Assembly: GCF_030272615.1 (NCBI RefSeq) | Contig: NC_081410.1 | Span: forward strand, 507,371,942 to 507,435,941 | Origin: Cryptomeria japonica | Taxonomy: Eukaryota; Streptophyta; Pinopsida; Cupressales; Cupressaceae | DNA length: 64,000 bases | Direction: 5' to 3' | Shown: positions 9,991 through 21,586 of the stretch, piece by piece | How the letters are laid out: every line of letters begins with the position of its first letter | Position numbering within the stretch: the first letter of the stretch is position 1 | The notes under the pieces: model-generated | What the model saw: the letters and a program-made list of their open reading frames with translations, nothing else | Database searches by the model: none | What the model was told of the DNA's origin: nothing | Made by a program: the position numbers and the translations under genes

Positions 9991-12900
9991 AAACTCCCAA
10001 AGGTGTACCAACGACCATGACATAAGGAATAAGAACAAAGGACAAGGACACATGTAGGAGTGGAGTGTCATCACATACTATCCTCACATATAAGGGAAAA
10101 CCTCACCCTAATAGCCATCTCTCTACATGCTATCCTAAAAAACAAGGGCTTATCATACTGATAGACATGTGGATCCATCTCAACCTGTGAGAGGACAAGG
10201 GAAATTGACTTGCCATCTCAATGACCTTCCCAATCTTATCCTAAAACATCCTCCCCAGGACTAAGTCTTGGGGCTCGCATCCATTATTATCTTGATTAGG
10301 TGAAACCTAGTTACCCAACCCATCTAATTAATTATTATATTATCACTTATTTACCATAAGGAAAACTTCCAATGTGCCCTGGTGGTCTAGACTCTAGGTA
10401 TCCTGACTAGGAACCTCTTAGAAGCCTATCTCTCATGACCCCAGTCATGTCAAGAAAGCCCATTCCCCCTAACCATGTTCCATGACCTTAGGGTAACATA
10501 AAATATAAGGAGGCTCAATAGAAATATTAAGAAAGTATCTAGAACACATAAGCAATAAGCACAATAGTCAAATGCCAAGTTTCCAAAGCATAAACAAGTG
10601 CCTCAACAATAATCAACATGGTAATAAATACAAGTAAGGGACAAATCCATCTTACTTATCCACAAAAAATATCAAATCCTCAACAACAAGGCAAAACCAT
10701 CTCATTGGAGCTAAAAGAAACCATCCTCAATAACAAGGCTCACCAACTCGCTAGAGCAACAATTGCACATCCTTAATGACAAGGTAATAATCATCTTGTT
10801 GGATCCATAAATACATTAGATAATCAATTCAAAACTATAATAAATGCTCGAGAATCTCATAAATATCCACAATGCCTTTGATACAAGACAAAAGTTAAGA
10901 AAACTACTCAAAAGTATAAAACCATAAAATACAAGATTTGCATACTGGCGCTTATCATTGTATCACACAAGAGTCGAATGGTCGCTAGATGAAGTTTGTT
11001 CCAATTTGAAGAGAAAGTGTGATAGGACCAACCACACAATATTGGGTAATGTGGCGTCGCTGGAAAACTAAACACATAGAACTACAAGTCAAGAATTGTG
11101 AAGTTCCAGGAAGCCCCGATACCGTCAACGTTGGCTTATCAGGAAGGCCACTAATAAAATAAAAGCAGGGATCCTAAGTTTGAAATAGGAGAGAGAATTA
11201 AGAATAAATTGATGCAAAATAAATAAAAAGCCACAAATCTTAGAAAAATACCAAGATGAAATCAAAACATGAGATCAGTCAAAAATCTCAGATAGCGACT
11301 CCGGACAAAATCGAAGAAATAATCAACTTACAAAGAGTGGTAACAGAGCTCTCCTAATCTCAAAGGTAACAAATATAGATCAAATAAATACAATACAATA
11401 CAAAATGCATTCTCACAAAATCTAAGCAGTCAAAAAATAATAAGGATACACACAACACACAGATGACAACGTCAGAGCCATACATGGATAACACAAGCAC
11501 ACACACACATATCCCCAATCCATATGTTAAACCTTATAGATGATATCCAAATGTATTTTCCCCAAAGATAATATCATGCATGGAGGATACATTCTTTTCA
11601 AAATAAATTGTAGAGAAAAATCGACCAACCTGGATAATTAGAAGTGATGGTAAGCAATTCAAAGAAAAGCCAAACCCAATCCAAAAATCAACAAGCCAAA
11701 ACCAAGCAAATCCCCAAACCGACCAATATCTCCAATACACATGAAAATAATTCTTGAAGCTAACCCACAAAATGCTTAGAGAACTTAATAAATAGATTTC
11801 ATTGAAAAACTATGCAATAGAATTGGCCAATCAAAATATTCAAAAAATACTATATTTCATACCAACCCTTTCCCAAATTTGAGGTAAGAAATATTAAATA
11901 ATATCATTTGCTTACTCCAAAACTTCCAACCAATCGAATAATAGGGTAGGTAGAAAAATATAATATTTAATCAACCCAACTAGTAACAAGGGGAGTAATA
12001 ACAATATAACAACCAATACCAATTAGATAATAATACAAAGCCCAATAAAGTAAATCGAAGCCAATTATAAATAAATACCACAAATAATAATAAAACCATA
12101 ACCAACATAAAATCATAAATATTTAAACAATAAACAAATACAAACTATTCAACCAATAAATTAATAAAATATTAATGCAATAATAATAATAATAGATCGC
12201 TCAATAGAATATCCAGTCTAGACATTAATTTAATTTATTTAAACTATCTGAAATAATTATTAATTAATTAATTAATCAAATACTCATAATCATCACAAGG
12301 CAGCCACAACTCAAGATACTAACATGATGACTTATATTAAGACACTCAACTAACAAGGATGACAACTTAAGCCTAGAGTGTATCGAGGGATCTCATGCCA
12401 TCTCCAACAACTTGCCTTTGGGATAAAGACACGCTCAGACCTGTGAAGCTAGGTGAAGTCAATATTTGGTACCTGCAATCCTCCATCCACCAATCCTTGA
12501 TATATATAAAATAATATATATCATTAATGATCAAGAAGGTGATAGAGAATTGTGATGTCATATCGTGCTTCATAATGAGTGAGATGACATCATCTCTAAT
12601 TATGAATATACTAGAAGACAATTACAACAATCATAGGATCAACTCAACTAGTATGATCATGAAGTATGGTAAGTGTGACCAAGATATCATTAGAATCCCA
12701 TAACAATATAATCCATCCATGAATCATAAATACATATAGATCATCAAATCTAAGTCCATCAATAGAATAATAAAGGATAGATGTCATCATATAACATATG
12801 TCCATGTAAAATATCTAGCATCATCCATCATATAGATCATCAAACATCGTAAGTAAATCAAATATCCATCATCATTAATAAGCATCTATAGTCTAAATGA

Positions 12901-13000
12901 GATCATAAGTATTGACCAAATATCATCAAAACATCAATCATAAGTCTAATCATTTCTATTGAAGCATAAATCAAAATGTGAGTCTAGGAGGGATACTACA
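9991..13000 (+). repeat. Solo-LTR-like insert (~4 kb), right part, copy A
   Basis: This continues the insert begun at 2826 and ends GGATACTACA, after which the LINE ORF1 frame resumes. It is AT-rich, with long runs of aataaata words around 12000-12270 including a TTAA microsatellite near 12262-12280 and a short (CA)6 at 11498-11509. No frame shows a recognisable protein and no internal retroelement region is present, which is why I call it a solo LTR. A genuine LTR of about 4 kb would be very long but not unknown in plant Gypsy families. Confidence 0.6.
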
Positions 13001-14080
13001 ATACTAAGGATTAGGATGTTGTTCTATATATTGGTGTCTATAAATGGGAGTATTATCCCCATTCATTATGCCCCTAGATTCCCTCTTTCAACCCTCTAGT
13101 TGAACCTGCTACATTTTCCCCTACCATGGTAAGACTACCTTAGCTTCCCCTCCACTTTAGGTACAACTCTACCTACAAAGTTACTGGTAATGCCTAGGTT
13201 GTTTTCTCAAATTCTATACCATAATACAAGTTTTTTCTCCCATACCTCCTACGCTAGGATTTGGGTAGATATGGACTATGAAGGGATTTGGGTAGATCTC
13301 CTTGAAGGTGGGTGAGCTTTCATGGAGGTACATCCTGGACTATGAAAGGATTCATTTCCAATGTAGATAGTGTTTATCTATGGCCATAATTTGGCTTCTT
13401 CTTGCTCCTATGGTTCTTGTCAAAATTCTTCTCCAACTTGGTGGAAGGAGGCTAACTACTGCCATCTCACATTTTTTCTTGTTCCTTTAGATATTGGGTT
13501 AATTCCTCAATGGATTTAGCTCCTCTATCTCCTAATACTTTATCTATTTTTATGGCTCAAGCCCATATTCCTAATTATATGACCCTTATTGTAGCTTCAT
13601 CATATGGTCTCTCAAGTTATGAATTCATCCCATCCTTGATTTGTAATTCTTTATCCCTACATTGTTAGGTTCCTTTTCCAAACTTGGTGGCTTGCCTTGG
13701 TTACTTATCTACTACCTCCAATGGTTCCTATAACACTTCTCTATTAGCTTCTCCTAATAAAGATGTCTCTTTGTTCACTATTATATTTCATAAGAAGAGG
13801 AGAAATTCTCTTACTATTCACAAGCCTCTGTTGTTCTATTGGGACTATTGGGTGGGTAAGTGCACCAAGATGGTGTTAGAAAAGGGAGGGTATAAGTGAA
13901 CACTTTTTTTATAAAATCAGGTAAACCTGAACTTGGAGGAGAAAGTGGAGAGCCATCCACTCAAGATATGAAGATACTCAAAGAACAAAGATTGTATTAC
14001 TTTGAATGTAGTTTCCAACCTACTAATTTTTTTCAAAATTTTATAAGATTAAGGGGTTCAAATGCTTTGTGCACAAAGAA
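13001..14080 (+). pseudogene. LINE ORF1 relic, C-terminal part, and start of ORF2 (copy A)
   Basis: The frame picks up with TKD and VVLYIGVYKWEYYP, then a VRLP-LPLHF motif, TSYARIWVDMDYEG, and LDYERIHFQCR leading into a damaged knuckle-like segment. This order (DUF4283, then a Cys-containing DYExxPFRC region) is typical of plant LINE ORF1. An open stretch at 13684-13899 follows after a stop. Around 14040-14080 the frame reads RLRGSNALCTK, which resembles the start of an AP-endonuclease ORF2 (WNVRGLNAP). Many stops; a fossil. Confidence 0.62.
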
Positions 14081-14904
14081 AACCTCCGGCCTTACCCAGG
14101 ACCATAGTCCAGATAGTTTCTACATCTAATTACAATAAGCATAGATTCAGAATAATATAATAACACTCCGAGCTAGGGTCAGCAAGTGGGAAGATATTTT
14201 CTTTCCCTTACAGGCCCATATTACTATTTTTCAAGTGTCACTATTCTCCTTGTGCTTTGTTTAAGAGTTTGAGCCTTGATTGCATGTAGTTTTTTGTAAT
14301 TTTAGCAACTTTCATCCTATCATTTGTTCAAGATGGCCCTACACCTCCTACATGGTTAGTTTTCAAAACACTTGCCCAAATTGTTAGTCACATGTAGTAT
14401 TCCAACATGATTTGAAATCCTTTTCTGATGTTTCTAAATTCTTAACCTCATATATCTGAAATTATAAAGTTGTCAATATGGCATATTCATAAACAAAGTT
14501 TCTAGATAAGTTCCATTTTGAGAAGTGATCATCCATAGTTATGAATCACCTGTTTACCACCTTTTGCTTATGTACCTGAATGCTATCCCTGAAAAATGGA
14601 TGATATCTAGGATACAATAACAAAAGGGGGTAAATGGGACTTTTGTCTTGCCTGAGTCTAGCTGAGGGTAATAGAGGTAGATGAGTTTTATGGCAGAATT
14701 TAACCTACATTCTTTACTCAAAATATTTTGCATGCAAGCCACACATTACCCGCAGTCTGTGGAGTGTCAGATAACCTTTCATTTATAGAAAGCTCATCAG
14801 CAAGTATCAAATGAGTATATGGCAGGGCACTTGGGGGTTACAAATGATTTTCTCAGTCCCTATAGGCCAACACACACAGAAAATGAGGGCTTTTATTTTA
14901 CCGA
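14081..14904. other. No gene seen; right flank of block copy A
   Basis: The duplicated block ends at 14080. The first ~45 bp still translate as DHSPDSFYI, which fits the LINE endonuclease (DHxPDxxFIQ), so the LINE relic may extend to about 14127. Beyond that I see no recognisable domain, LTR end or RNA gene. Short ORFs on either strand have no family features. Confidence 0.5.
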
Positions 14905-14920
14905 AATGGTACACTTGTTG

Positions 14921-17135
14921 AATCGAAGAAACCTATCGATGTTTCATCGATAAGATGATTTTTCAGATAGACTTGGGCGTCGATGAACTTCAAAAGGGAC
15001 TTATTGCAAGCGTTATTTTTTATCGATAGAAGGTATATCAAAGAAACCAAAGGAGGTTCTGTTGATGAAGCAAGGCTACCGAAGAAACTATAGTATTGGT
15101 TGGACATGTAATGAATTCACCGAAGAAGATAGATCTTCCAAAAAGATGAGATCAAAGAAACTGGAGAAGGTTTCATTGATAGGATTGTTTTAAAAAAGAA
15201 GGGTGTCGAAGAGATACTAAAGTTATTGGTTGACAGAGACAGTTTCATCGAAAGATAAAAGGTTGATAAAACATAAGAGAGTTTCATCGATATAAAAAGG
15301 GTATTGAAGGAAAGGGGACACTGATGAACCTAAGAGGGGCTCATAGAAAGCATAGATTCCACCAAAAGAGGATATTGAAGAAAGCAGAGATGGTTTTCAT
15401 CGATGGGAAAAGGCTTCCGAGGAAATAATGCCATCAGCACAAAATGAAGGAAACTTACCGAAAGAAACATTCTTATTGAGAGAATGATCATGATCAAACA
15501 AAAAGATATCGATAAGAATATGAGTTTCGAGGAGGCTAAAAGTTATGTTACCAATGAGTGTGGTTTTACTGATGCAACTTTATCAAGGAGGATTACTAAT
15601 GAGCTCATAGATGAAAGATGATAGTGGAAGCAAATCATCAAAAGATAGATGGCCTCGATGAAACAATAGACCCATTCATCGAAGGAGTGTAGTGATGTCG
15701 ATAGAAAAAGTGTTTCGATGGAAGGATAAAGGAAGTTACCGAAGCCCAAGGTTTCTTTGACATGAGACCCAACGATGTCTCATCGATATAAAAAGGGAAT
15801 CGAAGAAACCTATCGATATTTCATCGATAAGATGACTTATCGAATAGACTTGGGCCTTGATGAACTTCAAAAGGGACTTATCGAAAGTGTTATTTTCATT
15901 GATAGAAGGTATATCGATGAAACAAAAGGAGGTTCCATCAATGAAGCAAGGCTACCGAAGAAACTAAGGTATCGATAGGACATGTAATGAATATAATGAA
16001 GAAGATAGTTCTACCAAAATGATGAAATCGAAGAAACTAGGGAAGGTTTCATCAATAGGACTATTCGAGAAAAGAATGGTGTCAAAGAGATACTAAAGTT
16101 ATTGGCCGACAGTGACATTTTCATCGAAAGATAAAAGGTTGATGAAACATAAGAGAGTTTCATCGATATAAAGAGGGTAGCAAAGGAAAGGGAACACCGA
16201 TGAACCTAAGAGGGACTCATTGAAATCATCGATTCCACTGAAAGAGGATATCGAATAAAGAAAAGATGGTTTTCATCAACAGGAAAAGGCTTCCAAGGAA
16301 ATAATACCATCGACACAACATGAAGGAAACTTACTAAAAGAAGCATTCTTATCAAAAAATGATCATGATCAAACAGAAGGAGGCTACATCGATAAAAGAT
16401 ATCAATAATAATATGAGTTTCGAGGAAGCTAAAAATCATGTTACCGATGTGTGTGGTTTTACTGATGCAACTTTATCAAGGAAGATTACTAATGAGCTTG
16501 TCGATGAAAGATGATAGTGAAGCAAATAATCAAAAGAAAGATGGCTTTGATGAAACAATAGACCCATTCATCGAAGGAGTGTAGTGATGTCGATAGAAAA
16601 AGTGTTTCGATGGAAGCATAAAGGAAATACCGAAGCCCAAGGTTTCTTCAACATGAGACCCAACGATATCTCATCAATATAAAAAGGGTATCGAAAGAAA
16701 GGAAACGCTAATGAACTTCAGAAAGCACTCATCGGAGATAGTAATTCCATCGATAAAAGATATTGAGGAAAGTGCAGATGGTTTCCATCGATGGGAAAAG
16801 TTATTCAAGGAGATAATACCATCGGTGCAAAGGGACTCACCAAAACAAACGTTCACATCAAAAGAATAAGGTCGATCAGACAAAAGGCAATTTCATCGAT
16901 AAAAGATATCGATGAGGAAATAGGTTTCAAGGAGGCTAAAAGGCATGTCTCCGATAAGCGTTGTTTCACCGATACAACTTTATTGGTGGAAGATGACAAG
17001 AGAGGATAAAGAAAGGCTTTGGTGAGACAAGAGATCCATTCATCGATGGGGCATTGATATCGATGGAAGAAGTATTTTGGTGGAAAAATAAAGGAGGTCA
17101 CCGAAGCCCAAGGTTTCATCGACATAAAAACCCAA
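14921..17135. repeat. ATCGAT-rich tandem array, unit ~880 bp in two sub-blocks
   Basis: The segment from 14924 recurs from 15801 (period 877 bp), and a third, shorter copy starts at about 16670. The line tcatcgatataaaaaggg occurs at 15283, 15779, 16159 (one change) and 16670 (one change), dividing each unit into block a (~380 bp) and block b (~500 bp). The order is a1 b1 a2 b2 b3, b3 ending near 17130 with catcgacataaaaaccc. Inside, degenerate words such as ttcatcgat, accgaag and gatgaaac recur constantly. No frame stays open across a unit, so it is probably non-coding. Confidence 0.85.
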
Positions 17136-17436
17136 TGGATATCAAATAGGAAGTGGTGAGGAGACAACCCTAGCAACCAAAAATAGTTTATTGGTGAATG
17201 AAGGAAATATGTGATCGAAGTGATATTCGAAACAAAAGTGTTAGTTAATGGTTATATGTTGAGAAGCCAATATTTAAACTAAATGTTTGTTTGAGTATCT
17301 ATACGAAAATACAGGGGGCAGGAAGAGGAATAAATAAGGGGGTTAAAATAGAGTCTAGGCAAGAGAAACATAAGGGGATGAAAGGAGGAACATGCTAACG
17401 ACAACTTAGGACATGAAAAAAAAAGAGGGGGTTGCC
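17136..17436. other. No gene seen; between array and LINE 3' end
   Basis: Mixed purine-rich sequence with no recognisable feature. A run of nine A at 17409-17417 is on the plus strand; the minus-strand LINE would need a T run here for a poly(A) tail, so its exact 3' end is not defined. Confidence 0.4.
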
Positions 17437-17948
17437 TTAAGGTGGCACAAACAAGAGATTGATGCCATCAGCTCCCAAGTTAGCCAACTCATCCGCTCTT
17501 TTATTGCCCTCCCTATAAATATGATTGACTATGAACCTATCAAAATCTCTGCATAGGTCAAGAGCTTTTGACAGCAAAGTATTTAGTCTCCATTTAGGCA
17601 TACTACCTTTCCTCAGAGCATTGACAATTATAGCGAAATCTCCTTCAATTTCCAAGTTCTTAACTCCTAGTTTTTTGTATAAATGTAGACCCTCCACCAG
17701 GGCCATAAGTTCTGCCCAATTATTGGTGTTGAGCCAACCAGAGAGGCAAGGGTTGCTAGTTCCTTGCCTTCCCAATTATGAACAACACATCCTATCCCCA
17801 CTTGCCCTGGGTTGCCACGGGATACCCCATCAAAGTTTAGCTTCATCCAACCTTCGCCTGGGAGCTGCCATCTGCATGCATCCCTTGATCGAAGATTTGC
17901 AATAGGACCATCTCCTAAAAAGGAGGAAAGGATAAGCCTTCCCAACAT
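17437..17948 (-). pseudogene. LINE RNase H domain
   Basis: Two overlapping minus-strand frames form one plant-type RNase H. The first (17948-17667) has WMKLNFDGVSRGNPG with the first catalytic Asp. The second (17775-17437) has NNWAELMALVEGL (Glu), EGDFAIIVNAL (Asp) and REGNKRADELANLGADG (last Asp). A frameshift lies at about 17700. All four catalytic carboxylates are visible. This RNase H1-like extension is found in many plant LINEs, where it would digest template RNA. The gene ends with LFVPP and a stop at 17437. Confidence 0.9.
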
Positions 17949-18007
17949 TTTATCATCTTTTCATCCCAATAAGTGATAGAGGCATTCTTCAATGTGCTTG
18001 ATGACAG

Positions 18008-18466
18008 TCAATTGTTCATGAGCTCAGTGATAGCGGACTCTATCATGTTAATGATTTTGGGAACCTCTAGTTTTTCATTCTTAAAGAGACGTCTATTTCT
18101 CTCCTTCCATAGTTCCCACATAATGGAAGAAGGAAGAGCTATCCATAAAACTTCAAAGAGACAACCACTCCTAAGGAGAGGCCATGCCTTGAGCATCCCA
18201 AAGATGGTGTGGGGGAAGGCCGCAAACCATTCAAGTTTGTTGGTGAACCAGATCCAACATTTGTGAGTGAAGGGGCAGTTAAGGAGGATATGATTGGTGT
18301 CTTCCTTGTCTGCCTTGCACAGAGGACATCTACTAGGGCCCTCATACCCCATTCTTCTAAATTTGACCGCAGTTAGGAGCTTGTTCTGAACCGCAAGCCA
18401 AGAGAAGATACCTGCCTTAAGCAAATAGTATTTATCCCAACAAAGTTTCAAGGGAAGCTCAGTCAT
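18008..18466 (-). pseudogene. LINE zf-RVT domain
   Basis: The 152-codon frame reads LPLKLCWDKYYLLKAGIFSW, then a CPLCKADKEDTNHILLNCPF motif with the Cys/His pattern (CxxC, H, C) of the zf-RVT domain after reverse transcriptase in plant LINEs. It continues with WELWKERNRRLF, a typical linker toward the RNase H. It is continuous with the RT upstream apart from stops at about 18467-18560. Confidence 0.9.
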
Positions 18467-20853
18467 AGGTCTTATAAATGATTTAGAGATGAGAGAGTAC
18501 CCATCGTTGGATTTGTATTCTCCACTTAGGGAGCCATCCCAGATGAGCTTGTCCTCAACCTAACCTAAGGCAATGTTCCTTGATTTAAGAATTGCCATAA
18601 GTTTTTGTTTATCCCTTAATGGGATATCCTCATCTTCCTTCTCGATCCACTGCCAACCAGCCCCATCCTCTGAAGGGGAGATATAGTTGTTTAACAGGGG
18701 TCCTCTATGAGATTTAAGAAGGATACGAGTAGCACCAAAGTCATGGATATTATCAATAGTCTTATATCCACCCCAAGAATCCAACCGGAAAAGAGCTTTA
18801 TCCCTGGACCCTAGGTTCCAAGTAAGTCTGTTAGAGATAATCCTCCTATAGTCTAACATAAAATTCCATAGGCAAGACCCTCTGGGAGGGTTAGTTTCTT
18901 TGAAGATTTCGATAGGATTCCCTCCATTAAGGTATTTGTGCTGTAGCAAGGGATCCCATTTGATGTGGGGGTTCTGAACATCCTCCAGACCAACTTGGCA
19001 CCCAAGGCTTTTCCCTGATCACAAAGGTTTTTAATGCCAACTCCTTCTTCTTCTTTAGGTTTGCATATCTTGTCCCAAGATATGAGTGATATTTTATGAT
19101 TGTCATTAGCACCTTGCTAAAAGAAAGTCTTGAGATGCTTATTGAGCTATGCAAGTTTAGAAGAAGATAAATGTTGACAAGAGAGTTGGTAAATGGGCAT
19201 AGCTGACAAGATCGATCTAACCAAGGTTGCTCCACCTGTAGATGAGAGCCATTTTCCTTTCCAAGTGTTAATCTTGGACTTGATTTTATCCACCAAGTTG
19301 TCCCATAGTTTTGAGGGTCTTCTACCCTTGTCAAGGGGAATGCCTAGGTATTTGCAAGGAATATTTCCTTCACTAATCTCCAGGACATTTCTGATCACTT
19401 TTCCTAAGGAGGGGTCTATGTTGAACATAAAAACTACAGACTTGGCTAGATTCACCTCTTGACCTGAGGCTAGTATATAGGAATCAAGGATGCTTTTGAA
19501 GGCGCTCGCTTCCTTTACACTTCCTTGCCAAAAAAGCATTGTGTCATCAACAAATTGCTGGTACATAAAGGGAGGGAGGCTACTGGTAATGGGGATTCCT
19601 TGGATTCCACCTTCCTCTTTGGCCTTAGAGATGGATCTACCTAGGGATTCAACCATGATGATGAAGAGGAAGGGGGACATAGGATCTCCTTGCCTGAGCC
19701 CTTTTGAGCTTCTGAAGAAACCTTTCGAGGAACCATTAACCAAGATCGAGAATTTGGGGGTGGATATACATTCAAAGATTAGGTTGATCTAGGATTTGGA
19801 AAATCCAAAGGCCTCCAAGAATTTGCATAGGAAGCACCAGTCAACTTTGTCATAAGCTTTTCTTATATCTAATTTGACTAGCATACTTGGGGTCTTGATG
19901 AGTTGGACCGAATGAATGGCCTCTTGGGCTATAATAACCCCATCATAGATTGATCTATCTACTATGAAGCTAGTTTGTTCTTCACTAATGATAATGGGGA
20001 GAAGATTTTGGAGTTTGGCTGCTAGGATTTTGGTTAAGAGTTTGTATAGAGTGTTGTAGAGGGCTATTGGTCTGAACTCATTAAAGCTTTTAGGATTCTC
20101 CTTTTTGGGGATGAGAGCTAAGAAGGTATTGTTGATTTCTTTGAGAATCTTACCAGAGTTCCTAATACCTTCTAGGGCATCCATGATCTCTGTCCCAATA
20201 AACCCCAACATTTTTGGAAAAATCTAGTGGGGAAGCCATCTGAGCCCGAAGCCTTGTCAGGATTCATCTTCATAATGACAGATTTAACCTCCTCCTTAGA
20301 GAATTTCTTTGACAGTATATTGTTGTGGTCATTGTTAATGAGTTTTGGAAGATTCTTGATAATATTGAGTTGGCCTTTGAGGTTGGAGCCTTCAATATTG
20401 TTTAAGATTTTATCAAAAAACCTTGTTGCCTCGGAGGCAACATCATCCAATTCAAATAGGATGGAACCCTGGCAGTTCTTAATTTTTGAAATTTGATTGA
20501 CCCATCTCCTCTACTTAGTGCTATTGTGGGAAAACTTAGTATTTCAGTCCCCATCACTCAACCAAGTCTCCCTTGATTTTTGTTTCCAAAAGATCTCCTC
20601 ATTTGAGAGTATCTTTTCATATTCAGAGAGTAGAGCCTTCTCTTTGAGGAAGATATGCTCATCCATCCCTTTCTCAAGAACCTCAATGTTAACATTCTTA
20701 AGATCATTTTCTATTAGGAGTTTTTTATCGAAAATATTTCCAAAATTAGTCTTGTTCCATTCTAAGAGCTTCCTTTTGATAAGCTTTAACTTTCTTTTGA
20801 TAATAAACATCTTCAAACTAGAGAAAATAAGGTTAACATGCTCTCAAATTTGA
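18467..20853 (-). pseudogene. LINE reverse transcriptase
   Basis: Read from 20853 leftward: a Lys-rich lead-in, MNPDKASGSDGFPTRFF, LALIPKKENPKSFNEFRPI, LVKLDIRKAYDKVDW (first catalytic Asp), GLRQGDPMSPFLF, then QFVDDTMLF (catalytic box, FADD in most relatives) and CKYLGIPLDKG. Later frames (19334-18560) run through the thumb, including RDKALFRLDSWGG. At least four frame breaks (about 20170, 19790, 19150, 18930) disable it. The enzyme would copy LINE RNA at the nicked target. Confidence 0.93.
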
Positions 20854-21586
20854 AGGGACATTTTTTAGGGGAGTGGTCAGATAATAAGGTTAGTTGTAGT
20901 GGGAAATGGTCAAATCCTACAAAAGGGAGGGGTTCTACATTCAGGGTAAAGTTAAGCTCCGAGATCCCTCCATGGATAAAGAACCTATCTAGTTTCTCAG
21001 CAATGTTACAGAAACCAAGCCTTTTGTTGTTCCAGGTGAAGGCATTATCTACCGTCTGGATTTCCAACAAGGAGTTCCTATTGATCCAATGATTGAAATC
21101 TCCAGCCGCTAGAGGAAATTTGTTCCTACCTCCTCTTTTGTCTGCTACCTTACTGATAGCATTGAAATCTCCCCCAATGATGCATACATCATTTGGGAAA
21201 CTTCTGAGGAAAGACTCTAGTACCACCCACACCCTAGCCTTTTCCCTATTTTGGATAGGATCGTAAACATTAATCAATTTGAATCTAAGGTTATTTTTAT
21301 AACTTACTACTTCTCCTCCCATCCAATTTTGCTTAATCTATAAAGGTGTAAACAAGATGAATCTAGAGTCCCAAATGATGGTTAAGCACCCAGAGGCCCC
21401 TGTAGCAGGGTAGTGCTTTAGCTGTCTAATGCCTAGTTTTTTCTCAAAAAGGGCTATCTCAGAGCAGTTCATTTTGGTTTCTTGGATTAACATTATATAT
21501 GATTTAGAATCAGAGATGCAACACTTTAAGATGCACTATTTGTTAGGGGCATTCAGACCACTAACATTCCATTTTATGATTTTCAT
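20813..21586 (-). pseudogene. LINE ORF2 start and AP-type endonuclease
   Basis: ORF2 begins at ATG 21586-21584 with MKIIKWNVSGLNAPNK, the usual start of an L1 endonuclease. A stop follows within about 20 codons, then QETKM (catalytic Glu). From 21322 the frame is open with NVYDPIQNREKARVW, IIGGDFNAI and KLDRFFIHG. The last catalytic motif reads FDHFP where SDHFP is normal, so the Ser is lost. The domain would nick target DNA to prime reverse transcription. Confidence 0.92.

Larger units (their letters stand above)
1..14080 (+). repeat. Composite duplicated block, copy A (truncated by window start)
   Basis: This stretch aligns end to end, in the same orientation, with 43489-58102. It holds, in order, the 3' part of Copia element P, a LINE ORF1 relic, a ~4 kb LTR-like insert and minus-strand Copia element M. 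By eye the copies match at roughly nine bases in ten or better. Main differences: A lacks 591 bp of M gag/protease and 54 bp of P RNase H, and B lacks about 117 bp near 56388. The alignment stops at 14080 here and 58102 there. The left end lies outside the window. Confidence 0.93.

Noticed and set aside
13684-13899. 71-codon ORF as a separate host gene exon
   Set aside because: It continues the LINE ORF1 relic in the same region and has a diverged partner with different ends at 57709-57936.
15775-15978. Charged ORFs within the ATCGAT array as a possible repeat protein
   Set aside because: No frame stays open across a unit and the a1/a2 and b1/b2/b3 copies are in different states of disruption, so coding is not supported.
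14921-17135. CRISPR-like regular spacing of ATCGAT words
   Set aside because: Spacing is irregular, the words are degenerate and the larger unit is a plain tandem repeat; the context is eukaryotic.
17525-17905. 126-codon plus-strand ORF
   Set aside because: It is the opposite strand of the LINE RNase H domain, whose motifs are clear on the minus strand.
20497-20853. 118-codon plus-strand ORF
   Set aside because: Opposite strand of the LINE RT lead-in; low-complexity Ser/Phe/Leu composition typical of a shadow frame.
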